Notes under the pieces: model-generated
Database searches by the model: none
Seen by the model: the letters and a program-made list of their open reading frames with translations, nothing else
What the model was told of the DNA's origin: nothing
Part shown: positions 9,425 to 17,453 of the stretch, piece after piece
Layout: each line of letters opens with the position of its first letter
Position numbering within the stretch: position 1 is the stretch's first letter
Source of the DNA: Croceitalea sp.
GTDB taxonomy: Bacteria; Bacteroidota; Bacteroidia; Flavobacteriales; Flavobacteriaceae
DNA: 46,355 bases
Reading direction: 5' to 3'
NCBI GenBank assembly: GCA_013001145.1
Contig: JABDND010000018.1
Location: 1 to 46,355, forward strand
Program-made: the position numbers and the translations under genes

Positions 9425-9982
9425 TTAGCCCAATTTGCTCGGAATCCACTTGACTTCTGGCGCTTTAAAATCTTTTGACAATTTACGTGCCAATACAAAC
9501 AGGTAATCTGAAAGTCTATTTACATAGGCTAAAACGTTCTCGGGAACAGGTTCATTTTCATGAAGATAGGAAATCATACGTTCGGCTCGACGGCAAACGG
9601 TACGTGCTATATGACAGTATGACACGGTGGAGTGACCACCAGGAAGAATAAAGTGTGTCATGGGGGGCAAAGACTCATTTATTTTGTCAATTTCTGATTC
9701 TAGATAACTAATGTCGTCCAAGGCTATTTTTGGAATTTTTAAACGATTATCTTTTTTGGGCTCAGTGGCCAATATAGCGCCCAATGTGAACAAATGGGCT
9801 TGAATCTTGGATAAGGTTTTTTTGGAGCCTTCATCAATTTCTTGGTCACGAACCAATCCCAACCAAGAATTTAGCTCATCAAGTGTACCATAGCTTTCAA
9901 TGCGTATATGGTGTTTAGGGACTCGGGTACCGGTAAAAAGTGAAGTAGTGCCCTTGTCTCCAGTTCTGGTGTATATCTTCAT
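9425..9982 (-). CDS. PduO-type cob(I)alamin adenosyltransferase
   Basis: This transfers the 5'-deoxyadenosyl group of ATP to cob(I)alamin, making adenosylcobalamin for enzymes such as methylmalonyl-CoA mutase. It has 185 residues, the normal length for the family. The ATP-binding N-terminal motif YTRTGDKG is at about 4-11, with SLFTGTRVPK directly after it. The conserved helix YGTLDELNSWLG and the C-terminal signature RTVCRRAERM and YVNRLSDYLFVLAR are all present. It is cytoplasmic, with no targeting signal. Upstream lie the 44-residue membrane protein and the methyltransferase-like gene, on the same strand. No other cobalamin gene is in the window, which fits salvage of external corrinoid. 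Confidence 0.93.
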   Translation of the reverse strand: MKIYTRTGDKGTTSLFTGTRVPKHHIRIESYGTLDELNSWLGLVRDQEIDEGSKKTLSKIQAHLFTLGAILATEPKKDNRLKIPKIALDDISYLESEIDKINESLPPMTHFILPGGHSTVSYCHIARTVCRRAERMISYLHENEPVPENVLAYVNRLSDYLFVLARKLSKDFKAPEVKWIPSKLG

Positions 9983-10031
9983 TTTTTAATTTCTTGGTAG
10001 GAATATATTGTATCACTGGTTAGTAAAGTCG

Positions 10032-10166
10032 TTAATCTTTGGGCTCCCTTTTACCCTCCATAAACTTTCGTGATTTTCGCTTTCTGTTATTTCGTTTGTT
10101 CATAAATAGTACTACAAAATAAATGATGGCCAATACCCCTAATACTATGTAAATGGTAAGATTCAA
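10032..10166 (-). CDS. short single-pass membrane protein with TTG start
   Basis: This reads as 44 residues from a TTG codon (10164-10166) to TAA. It has a hydrophobic helix at about residues 4-22 (TIYIVLGVLAIIYFVVLFM), then a strongly basic tail (NKRNNRKRKSRKF) and an EGKREPKD end. The positive tail after one helix predicts an N-out, C-in inner-membrane protein. No ATG exists in frame before the helix and a stop lies 7 codons upstream, so TTG is the only plausible start. It fills the gap between the methyltransferase-like gene and the adenosyltransferase gene on the same strand. The function is unknown; small basic membrane peptides of this kind often associate with membrane complexes. Confidence 0.6.
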   Translation of the reverse strand: MNLTIYIVLGVLAIIYFVVLFMNKRNNRKRKSRKFMEGKREPKD

Positions 10167-10197
10167 TCTATTTTTCTTTGATAGTTAAAAATACTCA

Positions 10198-10698
10198 TTA
10201 AATTCTAATGCTAAAATGTTCTTTCACCTGTTCCTTGCGCACAAAAAGAACCCCACAGTGATAAAAATCAATACTTGCGGTAATCATTGGATTTTGACAA
10301 AGCCTTCGCCATTGTTTCAAATATTTAGGGCCGTTGTAAATGCCATCAATCATAATTAGGCTGTCATTGTGTACTTTGTTTGATATCAAGTGTATGTCGG
10401 GCATTAATTGCAAAGCATCTTCAACGTATAGTAAATCAATTGAACAGGTTTCAAAAAGCAGTGAAGGATATCTCATTTTCAGTTCATTTTGTAAGGCCTT
10501 ATTGCCAATAACGTTAATTTTTTGAACCTTAAAATGTGCAATGGATTTGAAAAGAACGTCCTTTACTTTGTCTTTGGAACTTCTGGGTTTTTTATAAAGG
10601 CATTTGGTCAAATAAGAATAGATGAATGGTGAATGAATACCGTGGGCATTGGTTGATTTGAACAAAAACAAAAGGTAGGATTGTAATCTAAAAATCAT
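10198..10698 (-). CDS. shortened SAM-methyltransferase-like protein
   Basis: This encodes 166 residues. The N-terminal segment (LFKSTNAHGIHSPFIYSYLTKCLY) and the C-terminal segment (IDGIYNGPKYLKQW followed by ITASIDFYHCGVLFVRKEQ) resemble those of a Bacteroidota family annotated as class I SAM-dependent methyltransferases of about 230-240 residues. The central part that should carry the SAM-binding glycine motif (E/DxGxGxG) appears to be missing, and only an INVIGNKALQN segment stands in its place. It is therefore probably not an active methyltransferase, unless binding is unconventional. The gene begins 4 bases after the ABC-F stop codon, so it is very likely cotranscribed with it. Confidence 0.7.
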   Translation of the reverse strand: MIFRLQSYLLFLFKSTNAHGIHSPFIYSYLTKCLYKKPRSSKDKVKDVLFKSIAHFKVQKINVIGNKALQNELKMRYPSLLFETCSIDLLYVEDALQLMPDIHLISNKVHNDSLIMIDGIYNGPKYLKQWRRLCQNPMITASIDFYHCGVLFVRKEQVKEHFSIRI

Positions 10699-10702
10699 AG
10701 CA

Positions 10703-12580
10703 TTATCCTTCTGCTATTGATGAAAGTTCAAACCATCGTTCTGTTTTTTGTGCGATTGAATTTTGCAAATCACCCAAGGCAATGGAAAGTTCATTGATTT
10801 GTTCGCCATCAAGGCTAGGATCGGAAAACTTTAATTGTATTTGAGCCTTTTCGTTTTCCAATTTTTCTATTTCACGTTCGAGTTGTTTAAACTCTTTTTG
10901 TTCTAAATAAGATAGCTTTTTAGGCTCTTTTTTATCCTTCCATGATGTTTTTGAACTACTTTCTTTTTGATTGTCTTTGGCCTCTCTTTTTTCTATGGTT
11001 TGGCTACTTTCATAAATTCTATAATCGGAATAATTACCGGGAAAATCTTCGATTTCCCCATCGCCTTTAAAAACAAAGAGATGGTCTACAATCTTATCCA
11101 TAAAATAACGGTCGTGTGAAACTACGATCAAACAGCCCGGAAAATCAAGTAGAAAACTTTCCAATACATTTAGCGTGATAATATCAAGGTCGTTGGTAGG
11201 CTCATCCAATATCAAAAAATTAGGGTTTTGAATTAGAACTGTGCACAAATAAAGCCTTTTACGTTCTCCACCGCTCAACTTCTCTACAAAATCATATTGT
11301 TTTTTACGGTCGAACAAAAACCGCTCCAATAGTTGCTGGGCCGATATTTGCCTTCCTTTTTTAAGAGGTATGAAGTCACCAAATTCACGAATGACGTCGA
11401 TAACCTTCTGTCCTTCTTTAATAGCAATGCCCTTTTGTGTATAATAGCCAAATTTTATTGTCTCGCCCATCACAATTTTACCGGCATCAGCCTTATCGCG
11501 ACCCGTAATAATCTGCAAAAATGTCGATTTTCCGGTTCCATTTTTACCTATTATGCCGATGCGTTCCCCCTTTATAAAGCTATAATTGAATTTGTGCAAT
11601 AGTATCTTTTCCCCAAAAGCTTTTGAAACGTTGTGCAGCTCAACAATTTTGCTTCCCAAGCGCTCCATATTGAGTTCAAGTTGCACTTGATGTTCCAATC
11701 TTCGGCGATTGGCCGAGTCTTTTATTTGGTTGAAATCGGCAATTCGTGATTTTGATTTGGTGGTTCGTGCCTTGGGTTGTCTACGCATCCAATCCAGCTC
11801 CTTTTTAAATAATAATTTGGTTTTGTGCTGCTCAACCGCTTCTCGCTCCAAACGAGCTCCCCTTTTGTCAAGGTAATATGAATAATTGCCCTTGTAACTA
11901 TATAATTGATTGTTCTCCAATTCAATAATTTCATTGCAAACCCGCTCTAAAAAATAGCGATCGTGGGTGACCATAAAAAGGGTAATGTTCTCTTTGCTAA
12001 AAAATTCTTCCAACCACTCTATCATTTCAAGATCTAAGTGATTGGTAGGTTCATCAAGAATCAATAAATCGGGTTTGTTCAATAATGCGATGGCCAGGGC
12101 CAATCTTTTTTTTTGCCCCCCGGAAAGGGTGCTTACCTTGGCTTCGAGGTCGGTGAGATTCAATTTGAAAAGAATCTGTTTATAAAGCGTTTCAAAGTCC
12201 CAAGCATGATGCCTATCCATGGCCTCGAAGGCCTTCTGATAATTATCGGCATCCTCAGGTCTCAAAACAGCATTTTCATACGTGGCAATGACTTTTAATA
12301 CGGCGTTGCCAGAGTCAAAAATAGATTCTTCAACAGTAAGACTGTTGTCAAGATTGGGTTCTTGTTCCAAATATGATAGTTTCAAGCCTTTTCTTTTGGT
12401 TATCTGACCCGTTTCGGGTTCGTCATTGCCTGCTATGATATTTAAAATGGATGTTTTTCCACTACCGTTCTTAGCGACCAATGCAATTTTTTGACCTTGA
12501 TTGATGCCAAAAGAGATTTCTGAAAATAGCACCAATTCACCAAATGATTTAGAAATATTTTCAACGGTAAGCAAATTCAT
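10703..12580 (-). CDS. ABC-F family ATPase (Uup-like)
   Basis: This encodes 625 residues with two ATP-binding cassettes in one chain and no membrane domain, the hallmark of ABC-F proteins, which act at the ribosome. Cassette 1 has Walker A AKNGSGKT (about 36-43), signature LSGGQKKRL and Walker B LLILDEPTNHLD. Cassette 2 has GKNGTGKST, LSGGERKRL and FLILDEPTNDLD. Between them is the charged linker with RRQPKARTTKSKSR. The C-terminal 90 residues are a lysine/glutamate-rich coiled coil, as in Uup, which binds DNA or branched structures as well as ribosomes. It heads a likely unit with the downstream methyltransferase-like gene. It could instead be another ABC-F subtype. Confidence 0.93.
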   Translation of the reverse strand: MNLLTVENISKSFGELVLFSEISFGINQGQKIALVAKNGSGKTSILNIIAGNDEPETGQITKRKGLKLSYLEQEPNLDNSLTVEESIFDSGNAVLKVIATYENAVLRPEDADNYQKAFEAMDRHHAWDFETLYKQILFKLNLTDLEAKVSTLSGGQKKRLALAIALLNKPDLLILDEPTNHLDLEMIEWLEEFFSKENITLFMVTHDRYFLERVCNEIIELENNQLYSYKGNYSYYLDKRGARLEREAVEQHKTKLLFKKELDWMRRQPKARTTKSKSRIADFNQIKDSANRRRLEHQVQLELNMERLGSKIVELHNVSKAFGEKILLHKFNYSFIKGERIGIIGKNGTGKSTFLQIITGRDKADAGKIVMGETIKFGYYTQKGIAIKEGQKVIDVIREFGDFIPLKKGRQISAQQLLERFLFDRKKQYDFVEKLSGGERKRLYLCTVLIQNPNFLILDEPTNDLDIITLNVLESFLLDFPGCLIVVSHDRYFMDKIVDHLFVFKGDGEIEDFPGNYSDYRIYESSQTIEKREAKDNQKESSSKTSWKDKKEPKKLSYLEQKEFKQLEREIEKLENEKAQIQLKFSDPSLDGEQINELSIALGDLQNSIAQKTERWFELSSIAEG

Positions 12581-12607
12581 TCGGCAGTGATTTAAAAAGT
12601 TAGGGTA

Positions 12608-13774
12608 CTAAATCCTTTTGAGTATGAAAATGTATCTCAACATCAAAATGGCAATTAGGAGCAGATTCAGCGGCGACATTACCTGAATACCAAAAATCCA
12701 AAGGATTAGGCTAATGGCAATCAAAAATAAGGCAAACCTCAAGTAGTGCGAAATCCATTCTGCCAGCTTTTTGTTTGAAAAGAGTTTAAAGGCAATTACG
12801 GTATTCAATGGTAAAAGCCATAGAAAATTAAAATTAAGGCGTGTTACTTCATGGTCCGTAGCCAACCATAGCAATGCAATTATAGTACCTGCGATACCCG
12901 AAATGAAGAACAGTGAAAAATCTAGCCATTTGCTACGGCTATCATGCTTATAATCCAAATAAGTAATTGTTGAGACAAAACAAAATAGAAGCAAAAACCA
13001 AAAGAGGGGCGATGTCATAAATATACTTCGGTCTTGGCTTTCAGGATAATTTAATATTGTCCGTTCACGCTTTACCAAAGGTTTGCCATGTATCATGGTA
13101 TTTTCCATTTGGCGCATTGCATAATAGGGCAAAAAAATATGCTCCCTCACTGTAGCTGTACGATCGACAACGGCGCCAAAAGCCAGGTCAATACCAAAAG
13201 CACCCCATGAGTTGGTGTGGATAAATTGGCGAACCAATTCCCTAAATGAATACTGCCTTTCCAAATGGTCGTTATTAATCTTTAAACTAGGGCCAAATTG
13301 CTTTTCCAAAATGTCAATTGTAATGGATGAACAGTTGTTGAACAGGGGGTCATACAAATAATCGCGATTTTCGGGTTTGTAATTCTCTTCAAAAAATTGA
13401 AATAGCTGATTGGTTTCTGCTTGTGAAAGGTCAAATATTTGCTCTTTGACCCATCTTTTTTCAAGCTCATAATCGTAAAGAAAATTTTCAAAGCGCCTTC
13501 GACTCAGGGTGTAAATCAATTTACCTTTTGAAAAATTCCAGTAAAAATTGGGTTTGTCAAAATCAAATGTGCCGTAATTATACACCAAATCAATGCCCAA
13601 AACTGGGTCTTGAACCCTGAATGCCGTATGGCCAAACGCATAATAGAGCACATCGCCAGCTGCACAGGTAATAAGGCTAATTTGTGCCTTCTCTGATAAC
13701 TGGGGTGTTTGACTTATGCCCGTGTTGAAAACGGACAATAAGGCAACAGCGATTATGTAAAGGGCTTTCATCAT
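12608..13774 (-). CDS. DUF4105 domain membrane protein
   Basis: From ATG at 13774 this encodes 388 residues. A longer reading from TTG at 13789 is possible but would overlap the promoter region. A signal peptide (MMKALYIIAVALLSVF) is followed by a periplasmic DUF4105 domain. Its marks are LITCAAGDVLYYAFGHTAFRVQD, split here as CAAGD and FGHTAFRV, and NYGTFDF, DPLFNNCSSITID. The His and Cys in FGHTAFRV and NNCSS look like a papain/NlpC-type catalytic pair, and DUF4105 is related to such cysteine hydrolases as far as I know. The last 140 residues contain about five hydrophobic helices. The substrate is unknown. It is divergent from pssA. Confidence 0.85.
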   Translation of the reverse strand: MMKALYIIAVALLSVFNTGISQTPQLSEKAQISLITCAAGDVLYYAFGHTAFRVQDPVLGIDLVYNYGTFDFDKPNFYWNFSKGKLIYTLSRRRFENFLYDYELEKRWVKEQIFDLSQAETNQLFQFFEENYKPENRDYLYDPLFNNCSSITIDILEKQFGPSLKINNDHLERQYSFRELVRQFIHTNSWGAFGIDLAFGAVVDRTATVREHIFLPYYAMRQMENTMIHGKPLVKRERTILNYPESQDRSIFMTSPLFWFLLLFCFVSTITYLDYKHDSRSKWLDFSLFFISGIAGTIIALLWLATDHEVTRLNFNFLWLLPLNTVIAFKLFSNKKLAEWISHYLRFALFLIAISLILWIFGIQVMSPLNLLLIAILMLRYIFILKRI

Positions 13775-13804
13775 TTGTTCTACGGACAAATATCAGCATA
13801 TTTG
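13775..13804 (+). promoter_or_regulatory. candidate promoter of pssA with palindromic -7 region
   Basis: On the plus strand TTG (13775-13777) is followed after 19 bases by CATATTTG (13797-13804), one base off the TAnnTTTG consensus. The -7 element is one arm of a perfect inverted repeat, CAAATAT-CAGC-ATATTTG (13787-13804). Its other arm reads GATATTTG toward the DUF4105 gene. Expected transcription starts are about 13811 (plus) and 13780 (minus). Confidence 0.45.
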
Positions 13805-13872
13805 CGCACAGCCACCACTTTCTAAAATGAGAAAGCTTAATTTTTATTTTATTTTTACAAAAAGCCAAGCCA

Positions 13873-14595
13873 ATGAAGCAACATATTCCAAATTTCATTA
13901 CCCTGCTAAACGTTTTTTGCGGTTGTATCGCAATTGTCTTTGCCGTTTTGAACCAGCTGGAGTTTACAGCTATTTTTATGTTTTTGGGTATATTTTTCGA
14001 TTTTTTGGATGGATTTGCCGCCCGTTTATTAAATGTAAAAAGTGAACTTGGCGTTCAACTTGATTCTTTGGCAGATATGGTTACTAGTGGTGTAGTGCCC
14101 GGTATAGTTATGTTTCAATTGCTCAATATGTCACAGACCGGAGGTTGGAATTTGGATGTTTTTGGCATGCACACCCAATTGAGCTTGTTGCCTTTGACAG
14201 GTTTCATAATAACTTTGGCGTCGGCCTATAGACTGGCCGGGTTCAATATTGATGAAAACCAAGTAAGCTCTTTTATGGGTCTACCAACACCCGCCAATGC
14301 CATATTAATAGTTTCTTTACCGTTGATTTTAATATACCAAAACAACGATGCATTAAATGGCCTTATCTTAAACCCTTGGTTTTTGATAGGTTTAACTTTG
14401 TTGAGTGCCTATCTCTTAAATGCAAGAATTGAACTATTTGCCTTGAAGTTTGAAAATTGGAGTTTTAAAGACAATGGGACCAAATATCTATTCTTGATAG
14501 GAAGTTTGGTTATGTTATTGACTTTAAGGTTTTTGGCGATACCTATAATTATTATTTTCTATATACTGGCTTCATTAATACAGAAAAGAGTTTAA
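13873..14595 (+). CDS. pssA: CDP-diacylglycerol--serine O-phosphatidyltransferase
   Basis: This integral membrane enzyme joins CDP-diacylglycerol and serine to phosphatidylserine, the precursor of phosphatidylethanolamine. It has 240 residues with about seven to eight hydrophobic helices. The CDP-alcohol phosphatidyltransferase signature is intact: FLDGFAARLL, eight spacer residues, then GVQLDSLADMV, giving the required D-x2-DG-x2-AR-x8-G-x3-D-x3-D. The N-terminal KQHIPNFITLLNVFCG is typical of PssA. It could belong to another CDP-alcohol transferase class, but the length and the SLADMVTSG sequence favour serine. It is followed 72 bases later by the DUF4198 gene on the same strand. No phosphatidylserine decarboxylase gene is in view. 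Confidence 0.92.
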   Translation: MKQHIPNFITLLNVFCGCIAIVFAVLNQLEFTAIFMFLGIFFDFLDGFAARLLNVKSELGVQLDSLADMVTSGVVPGIVMFQLLNMSQTGGWNLDVFGMHTQLSLLPLTGFIITLASAYRLAGFNIDENQVSSFMGLPTPANAILIVSLPLILIYQNNDALNGLILNPWFLIGLTLLSAYLLNARIELFALKFENWSFKDNGTKYLFLIGSLVMLLTLRFLAIPIIIIFYILASLIQKRV

Positions 14596-14667
14596 GATTT
14601 TTAGTGGTCAACCAAAACCCTTTTTTTAATTATTTCGTAGGTAAGATAAATCCAAAAACTACTTCTA

Positions 14668-15477
14668 ATGAAACGACTATTATCCATTTTACTACTGGCA
14701 ATAGCTTATCTATTGTTTTCATCACATGAGCTTTTTTTAAAAACAGATTCATATTTTTTGGAATCAGGTCAAGCCAGTGAGCTGTACCTTTTTAACGGCA
14801 CCTTTGATGTAAGTGAGAACAAAATCACACGAGATAGAATTCAAGATGCTCGAATAATGGGTCCTGAGTATGAACAAGATGTAGTTGATGATGATTATTA
14901 TGATAAGGGTAATAGTACGTTTTTAAGATTTAAGGCCGGTCAAACAGGGACGTATGTTGCCGGTATTTCAACAATACCCAAGATGATTGAATTGGATGCC
15001 GATGCTTTTAACGAATACTTGGATCATGAAGGATTGGAAGATACCATTGAAGAGCGTAAGCAAGATGGTAGTTATGCCAATGGTGCCAAAGAAAAGTATT
15101 CTAAGCACGTCAAATTAGTATTTCAAGTAGGAGATAAGAAAACGGAAGATTATAATAAATTCTATGGTTATCCCATAGAATTTGTCCCACTTCAAAACTT
15201 CTATGAAATGGGGGTGGGCGATTCTTATTCTTTTAAACTTTTGCGTAGTGGTAAACCTTTAAAAAATCATATTGTGCATTACAGCACTTCAATGCCCGGC
15301 AAAGATGCTCATGAAAATGAGAATTCTACAAGAACGGATGAAAATGGTATCATGACCATGATGCCAACACAGGCTGGCAATTGGTATGTGGCCACCATCC
15401 ATATGGAAAAAAGTTCAGAAATGGGTGTGGATTATGAGTCGAATTGGGCTACCCTGACGTTTGGTGTAAAAGATTAA
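14668..15477 (+). CDS. DUF4198 family exported protein
   Basis: This encodes 269 residues with an N-terminal hydrophobic signal ([19 protein letters not shown]). Directly after it is [16 protein letters not shown], the conserved start of the DUF4198 family, which places the conserved His near the mature N terminus. The rest is beta-rich. The C-terminal third, [13 protein letters not shown] followed by [20 protein letters not shown], is a typical second beta-sandwich segment. Some members of this family accompany metal uptake (nickel or cobalt), but nothing here proves a metal role. The stop codon overlaps the lptB stop on the other strand within one TTAA. Confidence 0.82.
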   Translation: MKRLLSILLLAIAYLLFSSHELFLKTDSYFLESGQASELYLFNGTFDVSENKITRDRIQDARIMGPEYEQDVVDDDYYDKGNSTFLRFKAGQTGTYVAGISTIPKMIELDADAFNEYLDHEGLEDTIEERKQDGSYANGAKEKYSKHVKLVFQVGDKKTEDYNKFYGYPIEFVPLQNFYEMGVGDSYSFKLLRSGKPLKNHIVHYSTSMPGKDAHENENSTRTDENGIMTMMPTQAGNWYVATIHMEKSSEMGVDYESNWATLTFGVKD

Positions 15478-16214
15478 AAATCAAGCTTCTTTTTACGAAG
15501 TTCAAAATTTTGACCTAAATAGACCTTTCTCACCATTTCATCTTGTGCCAACTCTTCGGGAATTCCTGCTTTTAAAATTCCGCCTTCGAACATAAGGTAA
15601 GAACGTTCGGTTATGGCCAGTGTTTCTTGCACATTGTGGTCGGTAATGAGTATGCCAATATTCTTGTCTTTCAATTGTGCCACAATACGTTGAATGTCTT
15701 CAACAGCAACTGGGTCTACACCTGCAAAAGGCTCATCCAAGAGTATAAATTTGGGGTCGGTAGCCAAGGCCCTTGCAATCTCCGTTCTTCTTCGCTCACC
15801 ACCTGAAAGAAGATCACCGCGGTTTCTACGAATATGGCCAAGGCCAAACTCGTCTATGAGCGATTCCATTTTCATATGTTGCTCCTTCTTGGAAAGGGTA
15901 GTCGTTTGCAACACGCTCAATATATTTTTTTCAATGCTCAATTTTCGGAAGACTGAGGCTTCTTGTGCTAAATAGCCTATACCATTTTGGGCGCGTTTGT
16001 ACATAGGGAAATTGGTAATTTCCATATCGTCCAAGAATATTTTACCGGCATTTGGGCTGATCAAGCCAACAATCATATAAAATGAGGTGGTCTTTCCGGC
16101 ACCATTGGGCCCCAATAGGCCTACAATTTCACCTTGATTTACCTCAAGTGAAATGCCTTTGACCACTTTGCGGCCACGGTAGGCTTTCATTATGTTTTCG
16201 GCGCGTAATTTCAT
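15474..16214 (-). CDS. lptB: LPS export ABC transporter ATPase LptB
   Basis: This is the ATPase that powers extraction of lipopolysaccharide from the inner membrane by LptFG, 246 residues in a single cassette. Walker A is [16 protein letters not shown], the signature [15 protein letters not shown], Walker [13 protein letters not shown] and the switch [11 protein letters not shown]. The DHNV switch sequence and FAGVDP are typical of LptB as opposed to other ABC ATPases. It is the last gene of a minus-strand run kdsD-tatC-decarboxylase-lptB, so LPS precursor synthesis and LPS export genes are linked. LptF and LptG are not in the window. Confidence 0.95.
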   Translation of the reverse strand: MKLRAENIMKAYRGRKVVKGISLEVNQGEIVGLLGPNGAGKTTSFYMIVGLISPNAGKIFLDDMEITNFPMYKRAQNGIGYLAQEASVFRKLSIEKNILSVLQTTTLSKKEQHMKMESLIDEFGLGHIRRNRGDLLSGGERRRTEIARALATDPKFILLDEPFAGVDPVAVEDIQRIVAQLKDKNIGILITDHNVQETLAITERSYLMFEGGILKAGIPEELAQDEMVRKVYLGQNFELRKKKLDF

Positions 16215-16270
16215 TACTTGTTGCCAAAGCTAAACATATTCCCGTTCAACAAATGGCCTTTATGAATTTT

Positions 16271-16621
16271 TTAGTCTTCCAGCTTTTCGAGTTCTTCCCA
16301 ATATTCATAGGCTCTTCTTAGATGGGGCACTACTATGGTTCCCCCAACTAAGGTGGCAATGCCCAAGGTTTCCATTACCTCTTCTTTGGTCGCTCCATTT
16401 TCCTTTGAATGCTCTAAATGATATTTAACGCAATCATCACAGCGCAAAACGGCTGATGCTACCAGCCCTAGCAATTCTTTGGTTTTTACGTCGAGTGCGC
16501 CTGGCGCATAGGCATTGGTGTCCAGGTTGAATATTCGTTTGATGATTTTGTTGTTATCGGCCAACAACTTTTCGTTCATCTTAGAACGATATGTATTGAA
16601 TTCAGTGACTTTATTTGGCAT
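16271..16621 (-). CDS. carboxymuconolactone decarboxylase / AhpD-like protein
   Basis: This encodes a 116-residue cytoplasmic helical protein of the CMD/AhpD family. The redox motif CDDCVKYH (C-x2-C-x3-H) at about residues 56-63 carries the two cysteines and the histidine of AhpD-like disulfide reductases or peroxidases. That favours a redox role over decarboxylation of carboxymuconolactone. The conserved NGATKEEVMETLGIA helix follows. The ATG lies inside the end of tatC, overlapping it by 11 bases in a different frame, so translation is probably coupled. Its link to TatC or LPS is unclear. Confidence 0.85.
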   Translation of the reverse strand: MPNKVTEFNTYRSKMNEKLLADNNKIIKRIFNLDTNAYAPGALDVKTKELLGLVASAVLRCDDCVKYHLEHSKENGATKEEVMETLGIATLVGGTIVVPHLRRAYEYWEELEKLED

Positions 16622-17453
16622 TATTGAGTGCTTTTTTTTCTTTTTTAGCTTGTCGCTTCAACACCAATTTAGATATATAGATACTTACTTGGTACAATAA
16701 TAACACAGGTATGGCCACAACTATTTGACTGGCAACATCAGGTGGTGTGATTACGGCTGACAGTATCAATACGATGACCAAGGCTATCTTGCGATATTTT
16801 TTCAAAATTTCTGGGGTCACCAAACCTACTTTGGTCAAGAAGAAAATAATGATGGGTAACTCAAACATGATGCCGCATGCGATGACCGAAGCTCTCACTG
16901 TGGCAATGAATGAACCTATGTCTATTTCATTAAGTACCTCTTTGCTCACTTGATAGGTGCCTAAAAAATTTATGGATAAAGGAGCGACGACATAATAACC
17001 AAATAAAACACCCATAAAAAAGAGTGCAGAAGCTACCAAGATGAAACCCCTCGAATGTTTTCTTTCATTGGCATGTAATCCAGGACTTATAAAGCGCCAA
17101 AGCTCCCATAAAACATATGGGAAAGCAATGATGAAGCCTGCCCAAATTGAAGTCCAAATATGCGCAGAGAACTGACCTGCCATGGTGCGGTTCTGAATTG
17201 TAAATGGTAGGGCATCGGCACAAAATTCTGAAGTGATGCCAAAAAAGGTTGCGATGTTGCAAAAGAACTTATAGGTGGGAAAATCCATCTTCTTGGGGCC
17301 AAAAATAATGGTATCAAAAATGAAATCTTTCATTACAAAAGCCACACATGCCACCAAGACCACAGCAAACACAGAACGTATTAAATGCCAACGCAATTCT
17401 TCCAGATGGTCCAAAAAGGACATTTCATCAAGATTTTTAGCCGCTTTTGCCAT
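16611..17453 (-). CDS. tatC: twin-arginine translocase subunit TatC
   Basis: This is the membrane receptor that recognises twin-arginine signal peptides and exports folded proteins, 280 residues. The N-terminal signature is MSFLDHLEELRWHLIRS. Then come the conserved FPYVLWELWRFISPGLHANER region, the VVAPLSINFL segment, the FELPIIIFFLTKVG segment, and AVITPPDVASQ near the last helices. Six hydrophobic helices are visible. A roughly 40-residue periplasmic loop with cysteines follows the first helix and is longer than in E. coli. Start and stop overlap the neighbours: its ATG shares a base with the kdsD stop (TAATG), and its end overlaps the decarboxylase gene by 11 bases. TatA/B is not in this window. 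Confidence 0.97.
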   Translation of the reverse strand: MAKAAKNLDEMSFLDHLEELRWHLIRSVFAVVLVACVAFVMKDFIFDTIIFGPKKMDFPTYKFFCNIATFFGITSEFCADALPFTIQNRTMAGQFSAHIWTSIWAGFIIAFPYVLWELWRFISPGLHANERKHSRGFILVASALFFMGVLFGYYVVAPLSINFLGTYQVSKEVLNEIDIGSFIATVRASVIACGIMFELPIIIFFLTKVGLVTPEILKKYRKIALVIVLILSAVITPPDVASQIVVAIPVLLLYQVSIYISKLVLKRQAKKEKKALNNAK

